This document shows, in pieces, positions 1 to 6,683 of a stretch of 18,034 nucleotides of DNA. Both the position numbers and the translations under genes were made by a program. The DNA comes from DATJSN01 sp035504095 (GTDB taxonomy: Bacteria; Planctomycetota; Phycisphaerae; WQYP01), in NCBI GenBank assembly GCA_035504095.1, contig DATJSN010000034.1:1-18034 (forward strand), in the 5' to 3' direction. Every line of letters begins with the position of its first letter. The stretch's first letter is position 1. Under the pieces are notes generated by a model that worked only from the letters and a program-made list of their open reading frames with translations, was not told the DNA's origin and made no database searches.

Positions 1-365
1 TGGCACAGACAGGGTCGTCCGCTGCGTCATCGCTCCGCGACGGGGTTTTGCAAACCCGCCTTGTCGCTCTTCCTTGCGGCCAACCCCGTCTACACCAACG
101 CAGACGCCATATCTGGAGTGGAAATGCTCTAGTCCCGAAAGGGTGACAATCGGTCATCTGGACAGAGAGTGGACGGACGGATTCCGTAGAATCAGACATT
201 TTGTCACTGCTCTTATTCACTTGTCAAAGAACCGGCTTTAAGAGCCTTTATACTGAATAGGACAATCAACCTCCAAAACCGCTTTTTTTCACCTCCAAGA
301 CACGAAGGCACGACGGTCGTGTTCGCAAAATTGCGAACGCGCAGGACGCACGCAGCGGAGCCCGC
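1..365. other. Gene-poor left edge; possible tail of a truncated reading frame
   Basis: No gene is recognised here. From base 1 the + strand stays open for 43 codons in frame 1 to a TAG at 130-132. It could be the end of a protein cut by the window edge, but the translation resembles no family I know and is rich in Arg and Ser. The arms GTGACAA (143-149) and TTGTCAC (201-207) form an inverted repeat around about 50 bases. ACACGAAGGCACGAC at 300-314 resembles the ACCACGAA-type intergenic repeat seen elsewhere in the window. A hairpin at 321-338 is listed separately. Nothing else can be supported. Confidence 0.35.
321..338. repeat. Short perfect hairpin downstream of pgeF
   Basis: GTTCGCA and TGCGAAC pair perfectly around AAAT. 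The hairpin lies 27 bases after the pgeF stop on the minus strand. No T-run follows it in the direction of pgeF transcription, so it is not a standard intrinsic terminator, although it could still protect the 3' end. CGCAAT-AAA-ATTGCG at 4623-4637, in the pdhA leader, has a similar core. Confidence 0.4.
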
Positions 366-1196
366 TTAATGTTTGGCCTTTATGACCGCCGCCATCCTGC
401 CGGTGACGCCGTTGTCCCGGCGGTGGGAGAAAAAGTCCGTCGAATTTTTCCAGGTGCACAATTCGCCGGCGTCTATTTTTTCTACTTTCCCATTCTGCAA
501 TTGCAAAACAACGGCTTTGGCCAGATCGACGTGCGGTTTGGGCCAGCGTTTGGATTCCACCGCGGCGGCTAAACCGGCCGCAATAAATTCCTGCGCGACT
601 TCCGGTCCAACTTCAAAATGGTCCAGACAAATAGCCGGGCCAATCGCGGCGAGAATCTCGGCTCGATTCACTCCCAATTCGCCAAACGCCGCAAGCGTTT
701 GGCCAATGACGTTGGCCACCACGCCGCGCCAGCCGGCGTGAACCACCGCGACCAGACGGGCATTACGCCAAGAGAGCAAAATCGGCACGCAATCGGCGAT
801 GCGCACCGCGATCAGAGCGCCGGGGCAGTCACTCACGATCGCGTCGGCGTAGGTCTGGCCGCTGAAGCGGTCGCGAATTTGCGCTGCAGGCGATTCGGCA
901 TATTCGCTTTCCCCTTCGCTTTTTAATATCGCGACCTCATTGCCATGCACCTGATGGACCCAGGCAAACGGGGTATCAGCAGCGCCCAAAGCTTCACGAA
1001 GCCGCTGGTAGTTCGTAGAAATATTTTCCGGTGAGTCTTTGGTTTGTCCCTGGGGATTGCCAAGATTAAGCGAAGTGAATGGACCCGTGGATACGCCGCC
1101 GATGCGCGTGGAAAAGCCGTGGACCACGCCGGCATCGAGCAGTAGCGGCGATTGGTAAAGCACCACGCCGTTGGGATGTTGGATTCGTTTCAACAT
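366..1196 (-). CDS. pgeF: Peptidoglycan editing factor PgeF (YfiH / DUF152, multicopper-oxidase-like)
   Basis: A 276-aa protein spanning the whole family. PgeF is reported to remove muropeptide precursors in which L-Ser wrongly replaces L-Ala on UDP-MurNAc; relatives in this fold act as purine nucleoside-cleaving enzymes or laccase-like oxidases. The three-residue metal site typical of the family is visible: His84 in HQVHG, Cys136 in RIADC, and His153 in VVHAGWRG. The AIGPAICLDHFEVGPEV stretch near residues 185-200 is also typical. The start at 1196 is an ATG that gives the usual N-terminus; no strong Shine-Dalgarno precedes it. The gene stands alone, divergent from the exported protein at 1326. 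I am sure of the family; the choice between peptidoglycan editing and nucleoside metabolism rests on family knowledge only. Confidence 0.93.
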   Translation of the reverse strand: MLKRIQHPNGVVLYQSPLLLDAGVVHGFSTRIGGVSTGPFTSLNLGNPQGQTKDSPENISTNYQRLREALGAADTPFAWVHQVHGNEVAILKSEGESEYAESPAAQIRDRFSGQTYADAIVSDCPGALIAVRIADCVPILLSWRNARLVAVVHAGWRGVVANVIGQTLAAFGELGVNRAEILAAIGPAICLDHFEVGPEVAQEFIAAGLAAAVESKRWPKPHVDLAKAVVLQLQNGKVEKIDAGELCTWKNSTDFFSHRRDNGVTGRMAAVIKAKH

Positions 1197-1212
1197 GGGA
1201 AATGATTTTAAC

Positions 1213-1250
1213 CTTAACCACGGATAGCACGAATATCACGGATAAAGGCG
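1213..1250. repeat. Degenerate CACGGAT/ACCACG tandem repeat
   Basis: CTTAACCACGGATAGCACG is followed by AATATCACGGATAAAGG, giving three degenerate units of the ACCACGGAT/CACGAAT type. It sits between the divergent pgeF and secretin-like genes and belongs to the same dispersed family as the units near 2305, 6955 and 8861. Confidence 0.5.
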
Positions 1251-1266
1251 AGCCAGAAAAAATTTA

Positions 1267-1295
1267 TTGTAAATTGCTATCTGCGGCGGGATAAT
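1267..1295 (+). promoter_or_regulatory. Candidate sigma70-type promoter for the secretin-like gene
   Basis: TTGTAA (1267-1272) and GATAAT (1290-1295) are separated by exactly 17 bases. They match the -35 consensus at 4 of 6 positions and the -10 at 5 of 6. Transcription would start near 1302, about 24 bases before the ATG at 1326. This is inferred from consensus only. Confidence 0.35.
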
Positions 1296-1325
1296 CCAAG
1301 ACTGGATTTTGGCGGGGTAAGGCCG

Positions 1326-2294
1326 ATGTTAAAAATAAATCCGGTGCTATTAATCGCCGTTTTATTTTTTATATTCGGCGCTGATCTTGCTCTGGCAGAT
1401 CCGCCGGCGACACAACCAATCAACGCAACACCTACAATCGTGACCATTAAATCCTGGGTCGTGCGAACGGATCAGGCGACTTTCAAAGCTTTGATTGGCA
1501 GGCTTAATCATGTAAAAGTCACCACAGTCGCCGAGGCAAGTGCCGGAGATATCATTCTGCCCGACGCCAAAACCACTCCAATTCCCGCGAAAAGTCCCCT
1601 CAATATCGTTGGTTTTCTGACACAATCACAATTGGAAGAATTTTTGCAAACCCAACGCGAAGCCAAAAATTCCCAGGTCATTACCGGTACTTCAACGTAT
1701 AACTTCGATGATGAAAACAATCCATCCAAACATACCAACGCTATTATCAATTTCCCAAAGATGACATTATATAACAATCAGGATTCCTATTTAGCGATGG
1801 AATACGAATGCGCTTATGTTTCCGATTGTCAGCCTATAAACTCGAACGCGAACCATTTGCAATTATTTATCAAAGAGTTGAATCCCGGAATCAAAATAGA
1901 CGTCATGCCGACGGTATCAGCCGACCAAAAGTACATTATGACCAGGCTGAACATCAGCATGTCGCTCCTTGAAAACATCAAAAATATCGCCCTGCATCTA
2001 AATAACACCAATCACGGAGGATTTATCCAGATTCCGGCGCTGCTTAATCACGACATATTTACGACAGTTGATATTCCGATGGATGGTATTGTGGCGATTG
2101 CAAGTCCGGAAGGCGTGAATTCAACTATTGTCAGAGGAAAAACAATTTATGGGGGAGCCACGCCGGATTATGTGTTGTTTTTTATTCAGGCATCGGTCCT
2201 CACGCCGGACGAAGCTCAAAAAGTTTATCAACAGTGGCAAATCCAGCGGCAAATGCGCTTGAATATGCTGAGAAAAAATGGCGAGTTGGATTAA
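1326..2294 (+). CDS. Exported protein with a secretin-like C-terminal region
   Basis: A 322-aa protein. The start is supported by the GGGGTAAGG stretch five bases upstream of the ATG. Residues 1-24 form a signal peptide: charged KIN, a hydrophobic core, then an LALA cleavage motif, followed by a short ATQP-containing linker. The middle part (NAIINFPKMTLYNNQDSYLA, then YVSDCQPI) and the later part (GIKIDVMPTVSADQKYIMTRLN, split here as GIKIDVMPTV and SADQKYIMTR, then IQIPALL and FTTVDIPMDGIVAIASPEG) follow the order seen in the secretin domain of type II/III secretion and pilus channels. In that pattern a 'PK-TL-N-Q' strand leads to 'YVSD', 'G--L-V-P-VS-D' and 'TTV-VPDGGT--IGG'. A full secretin is usually much longer and has several N-domains before the channel; here only about one such domain would fit. 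It may be a stand-alone secretin-fold protein, as often seen in Planctomycetota, rather than a working channel. No secretion-system partner is nearby. The gene is more AT-rich than the housekeeping genes. Similarity was judged by eye. Confidence 0.6.
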   Translation: MLKINPVLLIAVLFFIFGADLALADPPATQPINATPTIVTIKSWVVRTDQATFKALIGRLNHVKVTTVAEASAGDIILPDAKTTPIPAKSPLNIVGFLTQSQLEEFLQTQREAKNSQVITGTSTYNFDDENNPSKHTNAIINFPKMTLYNNQDSYLAMEYECAYVSDCQPINSNANHLQLFIKELNPGIKIDVMPTVSADQKYIMTRLNISMSLLENIKNIALHLNNTNHGGFIQIPALLNHDIFTTVDIPMDGIVAIASPEGVNSTIVRGKTIYGGATPDYVLFFIQASVLTPDEAQKVYQQWQIQRQMRLNMLRKNGELD

Positions 2295-2304
2295 AGATAT
2301 CACG

Positions 2305-2340
2305 CGACGATTTTTAACCACGAAAAAAAACGAAAGACAC
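2305..2340. repeat. TTTTTAACCACGAAA dispersed intergenic repeat, copy A
   Basis: A 21-base stretch (2305-2325) around TTTTTAACCACGAAA recurs exactly at 6996-7016. It is followed by A-rich CGAAAGACAC units. It lies just after the stop of the secretin-like gene, and the 6996 copy lies just beyond the end of the Sel1 gene. Placement at gene ends suggests a dispersed element or a remnant rather than coding DNA. Confidence 0.6.
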
Positions 2341-2362
2341 AAACGAACGGATTAGGAAAGTA

Positions 2363-2426
2363 ATGTAGAGCAGCCTCTCCAGGCTGCTCAGTATGAGCTG
2401 AACAGGCTGGAGAGCCTGTGCTACAT
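2363..2426. repeat. 64-bp nested palindrome (two hairpins inside one long inverted repeat)
   Basis: The left half contains CAGCCT-CTCC-AGGCTG (2371-2386) and the right half CAGGCT-GGAG-AGCCTG (2403-2418), both perfect six-pair hairpins. The two halves are also near-complementary to each other, from ATGTAG at 2363 to CTACAT at 2426, so a single long stem can form with a few mismatches. It sits between two convergent genes, so it could end transcription from both sides. This double-hairpin architecture is typical of REP or MITE-like elements; I have seen similar CAGGCTGGAGAGCCTG sequences associated with PVC genomes, but no search was run. Confidence 0.7.
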
Positions 2427-2442
2427 TTTATTTTCTGACAAT

Positions 2443-2457
2443 GAGCCTTTCAGGCTC
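2443..2457. terminator. Short hairpin at the end of the pdhAB operon
   Basis: GAGCCT and AGGCTC pair perfectly around TTC. It lies 30 bases past the pdhB stop. On the minus strand it is followed by ATTGTCAGAAAATAAAATG, which has no clear T-run, so Rho-independent function is uncertain. It repeats the AGGCT core of the larger palindrome beside it. Confidence 0.35.
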
Positions 2458-2487
2458 TCTATGCCCTGTGCCCTATGGCCTAAATTG

Positions 2488-3474
2488 TTAGCCCTGAAAA
2501 TAGATGGTTTTTTTGATTTCTTCGGCGACGCGATCGACACCGGGGACGACGTGATTGAGTAGCGGTTTGCTGTAGGGCATGGGCACGTCCAGCGCTGCGA
2601 CGCGCGTGACGGAATTATCCAGATCGTCAAAACATTTTTCCTGCAACTGATAGGCGATTTCCGAGCCAATGCCGCAGGTGGGATAACCTTCTTCGACCGT
2701 GACGCAATAGCCGGTTTTACGTACCGAAGCAATGATGCTGTCCATATCCAATGGACGCAGAGTTCTTGGATCGAGGACTTCGACGTTAATGCCGTGTTCC
2801 TGCTGGAGTTTTTCCGCCGCGGCGAGCGCCGTCTGGCAGGTATGACCCCAGGCGACCACGGTGCAATCGGTTCCTTCGCGTTTGATATCCGCCTTGCCGA
2901 AGGGAATAGTGTATTCCTCCTCCGGCACTTCGCCGCGAACGCCGTACATGGCTTCGTTTTCCAGAAAGATGACCGGGTCATCATCGCGGATCGCCGTTTT
3001 GAGCAAACCTTTGGCATCGTAAGGCGTTGAGGGGATCACGACTTTCAGACCTGGCACGTGTGTATACAGGGCATCGACCGTCCAGGAATGGGTCGCGGCC
3101 AACTGCTGGCCGGGGCCGGAAATGCCGCGAAATACGATGGGTATTTTAAATTGACCGCCGGACATGTGGCGAACTTTGGGGGCGTTGTTGACCATTTGAT
3201 CGAACGCGACGAGCGAAAAAGAAAACGTCATAAATTCGACGATGGGCCGCATACCGACCATCGCAGCGCCGATGCCCAAACCGGCGAAACCACATTCGGA
3301 GATGGGCGCATCGACGACGCGCATCGGCCCGAATTTAGCCAGCATGCCCTGCGAGACTTTGTAGGCGCCGTCGTATTCGGCCACTTCCTCGCCGATGAGG
3401 AATACGTCCGGGTCGCGCTGCATTTCTTCGCACATGGCCTGATTGAGGGCTTCACGTAACTGGATCACGGGCAT
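2488..3474 (-). CDS. pdhB: Pyruvate dehydrogenase E1 component, beta subunit
   Basis: With PdhA this forms the thiamine-diphosphate-dependent E1 of the pyruvate dehydrogenase complex, which decarboxylates pyruvate and transfers the acetyl group to lipoyl-E2. The protein has 328 aa from the chosen start and closely follows the mitochondrial-type E1-beta: LIGEEVAEYDGAYKVS with the cofactor-activating Glu near residue 29-30, ISECGFAGLGIGAAM near 58-72, IVEFMTFSFS, and DPRTLRPLDMDSI and DVPMPYSKPLL toward the C-terminus. I chose the ATG at 3474 because GAGG lies eight bases upstream. A TTG six codons earlier would also keep the frame open. pdhA ends at 3495, so the Shine-Dalgarno lies in the short gap and the two are co-transcribed. 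The substrate could also be a branched-chain 2-oxoacid, but the similarity favours pyruvate. Confidence 0.92.
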   Translation of the reverse strand: MPVIQLREALNQAMCEEMQRDPDVFLIGEEVAEYDGAYKVSQGMLAKFGPMRVVDAPISECGFAGLGIGAAMVGMRPIVEFMTFSFSLVAFDQMVNNAPKVRHMSGGQFKIPIVFRGISGPGQQLAATHSWTVDALYTHVPGLKVVIPSTPYDAKGLLKTAIRDDDPVIFLENEAMYGVRGEVPEEEYTIPFGKADIKREGTDCTVVAWGHTCQTALAAAEKLQQEHGINVEVLDPRTLRPLDMDSIIASVRKTGYCVTVEEGYPTCGIGSEIAYQLQEKCFDDLDNSVTRVAALDVPMPYSKPLLNHVVPGVDRVAEEIKKTIYFQG

Positions 3475-3494
3475 ATTTAGAGCCTCAAACAAAA

Positions 3495-4523
3495 TCAGAG
3501 TTTATAAGGATCAAATGGATTGGAATAAATATCCGTCCACACGTCGTCGAGTTCGGGGTACGGGTCGGCGTCGGCGCGAAGGTGGGCTTCTTCAACCAAC
3601 TTGTGCACTTCGTCATTGACCGCCTGAATTTTCTGATCGTCCAGAACGCCTGCGTCGCGGAGAACTTTTTCCAGCCGGCCGATCGGGTCGTGCTCCTGGA
3701 ATTGTGCGACTTCTTCGCGCGTGCGGTATTTCTGCGGATCGGACATGCTGTGCCCGCGGTAACGGTAGGTTTTAACCTGCAGGAAAATCGAACCGTTGCC
3801 CTTGCGGCAGTATTCGGCGGCGGAAAGCGTCATGCGGTACATCGCCAGGCAATCCATGCCGTCGACGTCCTTGCCGGGAATGCCGTAAGCATCGCCGGTG
3901 CGGAGTTTAAGATCGGTAACCGCGGAAGCCCGGTGCACGTGTGTGCCCATGCCGTAACCGTTGTCTTCGACGAGAAAAATAATGGGGAGTTTGAATAAAC
4001 CGGCGAGATTGAGCGCTTCGTGGAAGGAACCCTGATTCATCGCGCCGTCGCCGAAATAGCAGAGTACGACGCGATCCTCCTTGCGGTACTTGACCGCCCA
4101 GCCCAGGCCTACCGCCAGTGGAATGTGCGCCGCGACGATGGCGTGGCCGCCAAAAAAATTTTTGCTCGCGTCGAAAAAGTGCATCGAGCCGCCTTTGCCG
4201 TGCGAGCAACCGGTTTTTTTGCCATAGAGTTCGGCGAACAGCGGATGCATATCCATTCCGCGGGCGATGGCGTGGCCATGATCGCGATAAGCGGTAATCA
4301 CATAATCGGAGGGCCGCACCGCAGCCAGCGAGCCGACGGCGACGGCTTCCTGGCCCACATAAAGATGACAGAACCCCCCTATTTTCTGCTGCTGATAGGA
4401 CTGGGCGCTGCGCAGCTCAAACTGACGTATGAGCACCATCTGACGGTACCAGTCCATCATTTGTGCGGTGGAAGGTTCGATTTTCTGGGCCGCTTCTACC
4501 AAGGTTTTCACGTTCTCACCCAT
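3495..4523 (-). CDS. pdhA: Pyruvate dehydrogenase E1 component, alpha subunit
   Basis: A 342-aa E1-alpha that binds thiamine diphosphate with PdhB and carries out pyruvate decarboxylation. Visible motifs: GFCHLYVGQEAVAVG, the YRDHGHAIARG active-site region, the diphosphate-binding GDGAMNQG (about residues 158-165) ending at EDNGYGMGT (Asn about 188), and the YRYRGHSMSDPQKYR loop (about 254-268) that carries the regulatory serine in mitochondrial enzymes. The open frame runs 54 codons further upstream, but that part has no family resemblance and overlaps a good promoter, so I start at the ATG (4523) that gives MGENVKTL. First gene of the pdhA-pdhB operon. No E2 or E3 gene is adjacent. Confidence 0.93.
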   Translation of the reverse strand: MGENVKTLVEAAQKIEPSTAQMMDWYRQMVLIRQFELRSAQSYQQQKIGGFCHLYVGQEAVAVGSLAAVRPSDYVITAYRDHGHAIARGMDMHPLFAELYGKKTGCSHGKGGSMHFFDASKNFFGGHAIVAAHIPLAVGLGWAVKYRKEDRVVLCYFGDGAMNQGSFHEALNLAGLFKLPIIFLVEDNGYGMGTHVHRASAVTDLKLRTGDAYGIPGKDVDGMDCLAMYRMTLSAAEYCRKGNGSIFLQVKTYRYRGHSMSDPQKYRTREEVAQFQEHDPIGRLEKVLRDAGVLDDQKIQAVNDEVHKLVEEAHLRADADPYPELDDVWTDIYSNPFDPYKL

Positions 4524-4584
4524 GTAAAGAGGCTTAAGCCCCGGGCAGCCGTATAACAAACATTCCGAGTACGGCGAGGTCTTT

Positions 4585-4613
4585 ATTCTATTGAATGGAA
4601 CGCGGGACGCCAA
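4585..4613 (-). promoter_or_regulatory. Candidate promoter for pdhA-pdhB
   Basis: On the minus strand TTGGCG (4613-4608) and TAGAAT (4590-4585) are 17 bases apart, matching 4 of 6 and 5 of 6 consensus positions. Transcription would start near 4578, leaving a leader of about 55 bases before the ATG at 4523. CGCAAT-AAA-ATTGCG (4623-4637) forms a small hairpin or operator-like palindrome just upstream of the -35. Inferred by consensus. Confidence 0.4.
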
Positions 4614-4690
4614 GTGGTGCGGCGCAATAAAATTGCGTCGAGAACAGGCGGGCAAAATAAGGAATTCTGGATAACTTAGGGGCACTTAGT

Positions 4691-4720
4691 TTGACAACAT
4701 CATTGTTTAAACCTTAGTCT
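4691..4720 (+). promoter_or_regulatory. Possible promoter for the small-gene pair
   Basis: A perfect TTGACA (4691-4696) is followed 18 bases later by the weak -10 candidate TAGTCT (4715-4720). A start at this promoter would leave almost no leader before the ATG at 4728. The -35 is convincing and the -10 is not. Confidence 0.25.
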
Positions 4721-4727
4721 CTTAAAA

Positions 4728-4880
4728 ATGGCGGGCACAAGCCCAGTTCAGGTGAGCCCCCCGCAGGACTTTGAATCTGTCGCCCGTCGCCGCAAATGCG
4801 ACCAGGACAAAGAGCGGTTTGAGGCGAAGCTGCTCTGGATCGCGCAGCTCAAACCCGCGGGTCCCTCAGAAAGTACGTGA
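4728..4880 (+). CDS. Small charged protein, 50 aa, unknown function
   Basis: ATG at 4728, TGA at 4878-4880. The translation reads MAGTSPVQVSPPQDFESV at the start. It continues with a basic ARRRKCDQDKERFEAK segment that looks like an amphipathic helix, then LLWIAQLKPAG. The body (about residues 14-43) has the alternating acidic/basic pattern of a real folded small protein, and I have the impression of similar 'DFE-VA-R---D-DK-RFEAKL--IA--KP' proteins in other bacteria, though I cannot check this. No Shine-Dalgarno is visible. Its stop is six bases before the next small gene, in the same direction, so the two probably form one unit. It could still be a chance frame. Confidence 0.5.
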   Translation: MAGTSPVQVSPPQDFESVARRRKCDQDKERFEAKLLWIAQLKPAGPSEST

Positions 4881-4886
4881 TCGGCC

Positions 4887-5063
4887 ATGAAACAAGGTGC
4901 ATCAGCGATAGCGAACGTGTTTTACGTGGTGGCGATGGTAGCCGTCATAGTCGGAGTAGATTTCGCGTTTTTCCGACACCGATTCTGGGAACGGTTGATA
5001 GTGAATATTGGAATCGTTTTGGTGTTCGCAGCTTTCTACTTTAGATTCCTGAAGCATCCATGA
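4887..5063 (+). CDS. Small membrane protein, 58 aa, two predicted transmembrane segments
   Basis: ATG at 4887, TGA at 5061-5063. The protein starts MKQGASAIANVFYVVAMV and has two hydrophobic stretches, about residues 8-29 and 38-53. A strongly basic RHRFWER turn joins them, and the protein ends in RFLKHP. The basic loop predicts both ends outside and the loop in the cytoplasm, or a hairpin inserted from the cytoplasm. The conserved-looking FFRHRFWERLIVNIGIVLVF core argues for a genuine gene family. Possible partners are the 50-aa gene just upstream and lpxD 117 bases downstream in the same direction. A holin-like or complex-stabilising role is conceivable, but nothing in the sequence shows it. 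Confidence 0.68.
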   Translation: MKQGASAIANVFYVVAMVAVIVGVDFAFFRHRFWERLIVNIGIVLVFAAFYFRFLKHP

Positions 5064-5180
5064 ACAAGGCGCAAGTGCAAATTTATTCCAGGATGGAAGC
5101 AGCCCAATGCAATAATTAGCGGCTGGGTTTGTCAAAGATAACATCGCCGAATTATCGGACAGGACTTTACGGGATTTAAT

Positions 5181-6290
5181 ATGCCTTCAGTACAAACAAC
5201 GCCCCGCACCGTCGAACAACTGGCCCAGGAAGTGGGCGGCGTGGTGATCGGGGATAAAACACGCCTGATAGCGCATTGCAACGGACTTACCGCCGCCGGG
5301 CCGGAAGATGTAAGTTTTTTATCCAACTCCAAGTATGTCAAACATCTTTCCATAACCAAGGCGGGTTGCGTCGTGGTGGGCAAGGATTTTGACCCGGGAA
5401 AGATCGACCGCGCAGGCCTTGAACCGCTGACGCTGATTCAGGCCGAAGATCCGTATTTTAGTTTTCGCCAGATCTTGGTGTTGTTGCACGGCTTTCGGCC
5501 AAAACCGGCGCCCGGGGTTTCTCCGCTGGCGGCCGTGGCGCGAACCGCAAAAATCGGGCGCGATGTGAGCATTGGGCCGTTCGCCACCGTGGGCGATAAC
5601 GTGGTCATCGGCGACCGCACGGTGCTCTATTCAGGCGTGAGTGTGATGGAGTCGGTGCAAATCGGTGAAGACTGCATTATCTATCCGACCGTGACGATTT
5701 ATGACCGGAGCGTTCTGGGCAACCGCGTCGTGATTCAATCCGGTGCGTCGATCGGCTGCGATGGTTATGGGTTTGCAACACATAAAGGCGTGCATAACAA
5801 AATTCCCCAGATCGGCAACGTGGTGCTGGAAGATGATGTGGAAGTCGGCGCCAATACGGTCATCGAGCGCGCCACGCTGGAAAGCACGCTGATCGGAAAA
5901 GGGACCAAGCTGGGCAACAGCGTGGTGATCGGCCATAACTGCCAGATCGGCGAACATAATCTGCTGGTCAGCCAGGTGGGAATCGCCGGCAGCACGAATA
6001 CGGGCAAGTATGTGGTGATGGCCGGGCAAGTGGGCGTCGCGGGTCATTTAAACATCGGCGACATGGTGCGCGTGGCGGCGCAGACGGGGATTATGCAGGA
6101 CGTGGAACCGAACCAGGACATCGGCGGAAGCCCGGCGATGGAGGTTAAACGGGCGCGGCGCGTTTATTTTCATTTTCTCCAGTTGCCCGAGCTGGCCAAG
6201 CGGCTGCAGGCTATTGAAGAACAAATGCGGCGCGGTGAAACCGCGCCGCGAGCAGATGAAAGTGGATCAGCAGAGCAGGAGAACAAATAA
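5181..6290 (+). CDS. lpxD: UDP-3-O-(3-hydroxyacyl)glucosamine N-acyltransferase LpxD
   Basis: Third step of lipid A synthesis: adds the second hydroxyacyl chain, from acyl-ACP, to UDP-3-O-acyl-glucosamine in the cytoplasm. The 369-aa length is slightly above the usual. Residues 1-105 match the uridine-binding N-domain (TVEQLAQEVGG, ADPYFSF-like EDPYFSFRQIL). Residues about 115-320 are hexapeptide repeats of the left-handed beta-helix. Key residues are the GCDGYGFATHKGVHNKIPQIG block (split as GCDGYGFATHKG and VHNKIPQIG) and the catalytic His252 in VIGHNCQIGEHN. The C-terminal helix QLPELAKRLQAIEEQ is typical, followed by an extra charged tail of about 25 residues. No other lipid A genes are linked here. 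Its presence implies an outer membrane with lipopolysaccharide. Confidence 0.95.
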   Translation: MPSVQTTPRTVEQLAQEVGGVVIGDKTRLIAHCNGLTAAGPEDVSFLSNSKYVKHLSITKAGCVVVGKDFDPGKIDRAGLEPLTLIQAEDPYFSFRQILVLLHGFRPKPAPGVSPLAAVARTAKIGRDVSIGPFATVGDNVVIGDRTVLYSGVSVMESVQIGEDCIIYPTVTIYDRSVLGNRVVIQSGASIGCDGYGFATHKGVHNKIPQIGNVVLEDDVEVGANTVIERATLESTLIGKGTKLGNSVVIGHNCQIGEHNLLVSQVGIAGSTNTGKYVVMAGQVGVAGHLNIGDMVRVAAQTGIMQDVEPNQDIGGSPAMEVKRARRVYFHFLQLPELAKRLQAIEEQMRRGETAPRADESGSAEQENK

Positions 6291-6341
6291 GGAGGGATTT
6301 ATTGAGGCATCACTTGCCTAGTATGCTGTCGACACCGGAAA

Positions 6342-6578
6342 TTACCAGTGGCCAGATCTAAGAATCCGGGATACTGCGGAAGAAATAAACTCACGAGATT
6401 CTTCGCCCACTTCGGCATAAGTGCGGTTCATGGCCTTGGTGACTTCATCGTATGCGTGATTGGCCAGATAATCTCTTATTGCGTCGTTGAAAAGCTTGTT
6501 GCAGGACTTGCTTGTGCGTTTGGCCAATTTCTGAGCGCGGGCATAAAGACTATCGGGAATGGAAATGGTCGTTTTCAT
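6342..6578 (-). CDS. Ribbon-helix-helix antitoxin-like DNA-binding protein (MazE type), no toxin adjacent
   Basis: 78 aa. MKTTISIPDSLYARAQKLAK is the classic ribbon-helix-helix N-terminus: one DNA-binding strand, then a helix, then the KSCNKLFNDAIRDYL second helix. The tail EVTKAMNRTYAE and a final Trp resemble RHH-type MazE antitoxins that precede mazF. In those operons the toxin starts at or just after the antitoxin stop. Here only 51 bases remain before the end of the convergent lpxD, and no mazF-like frame exists, so this is an orphan or a relic. CATAC-CAAAA-GTATG (6576-6590) overlaps the start codon and could be its own operator. Confidence 0.75.
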   Translation of the reverse strand: MKTTISIPDSLYARAQKLAKRTSKSCNKLFNDAIRDYLANHAYDEVTKAMNRTYAEVGEESREFISSAVSRILRSGHW

Positions 6579-6590
6579 ACCAAAAGTATG
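6576..6590. promoter_or_regulatory. Operator-like palindrome over the RHH gene start
   Basis: CATAC and GTATG are perfect inverted arms separated by five bases, and the left arm includes the start codon of the RHH gene. RHH antitoxins usually bind such short palindromes to repress themselves. The role is inferred. Confidence 0.35.
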
Positions 6591-6683
6591 ACCTCATGGT
6601 TAGTGTGAAACAAGCCGGACCAAATAGAATTGAACTACGAAAATTGTGGCCCAGTCCGTTATACTACCTTTCAGAGATTGATT

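Noticed and set aside
3475..3492. TTG start six codons upstream for pdhB
   Set aside because: It adds MFEALN before the conserved start; the ATG at 3474 has GAGG eight bases upstream and matches the family N-terminus.
4524..4685. 54-residue N-terminal extension of pdhA
   Set aside because: No family resemblance, no ribosome binding site, and it covers the best promoter candidate for the operon.
5631..6047. 138-aa minus-strand frame opposite lpxD
   Set aside because: Its His/Asp-rich composition is what the antisense of hexapeptide repeats gives; lpxD is certain.
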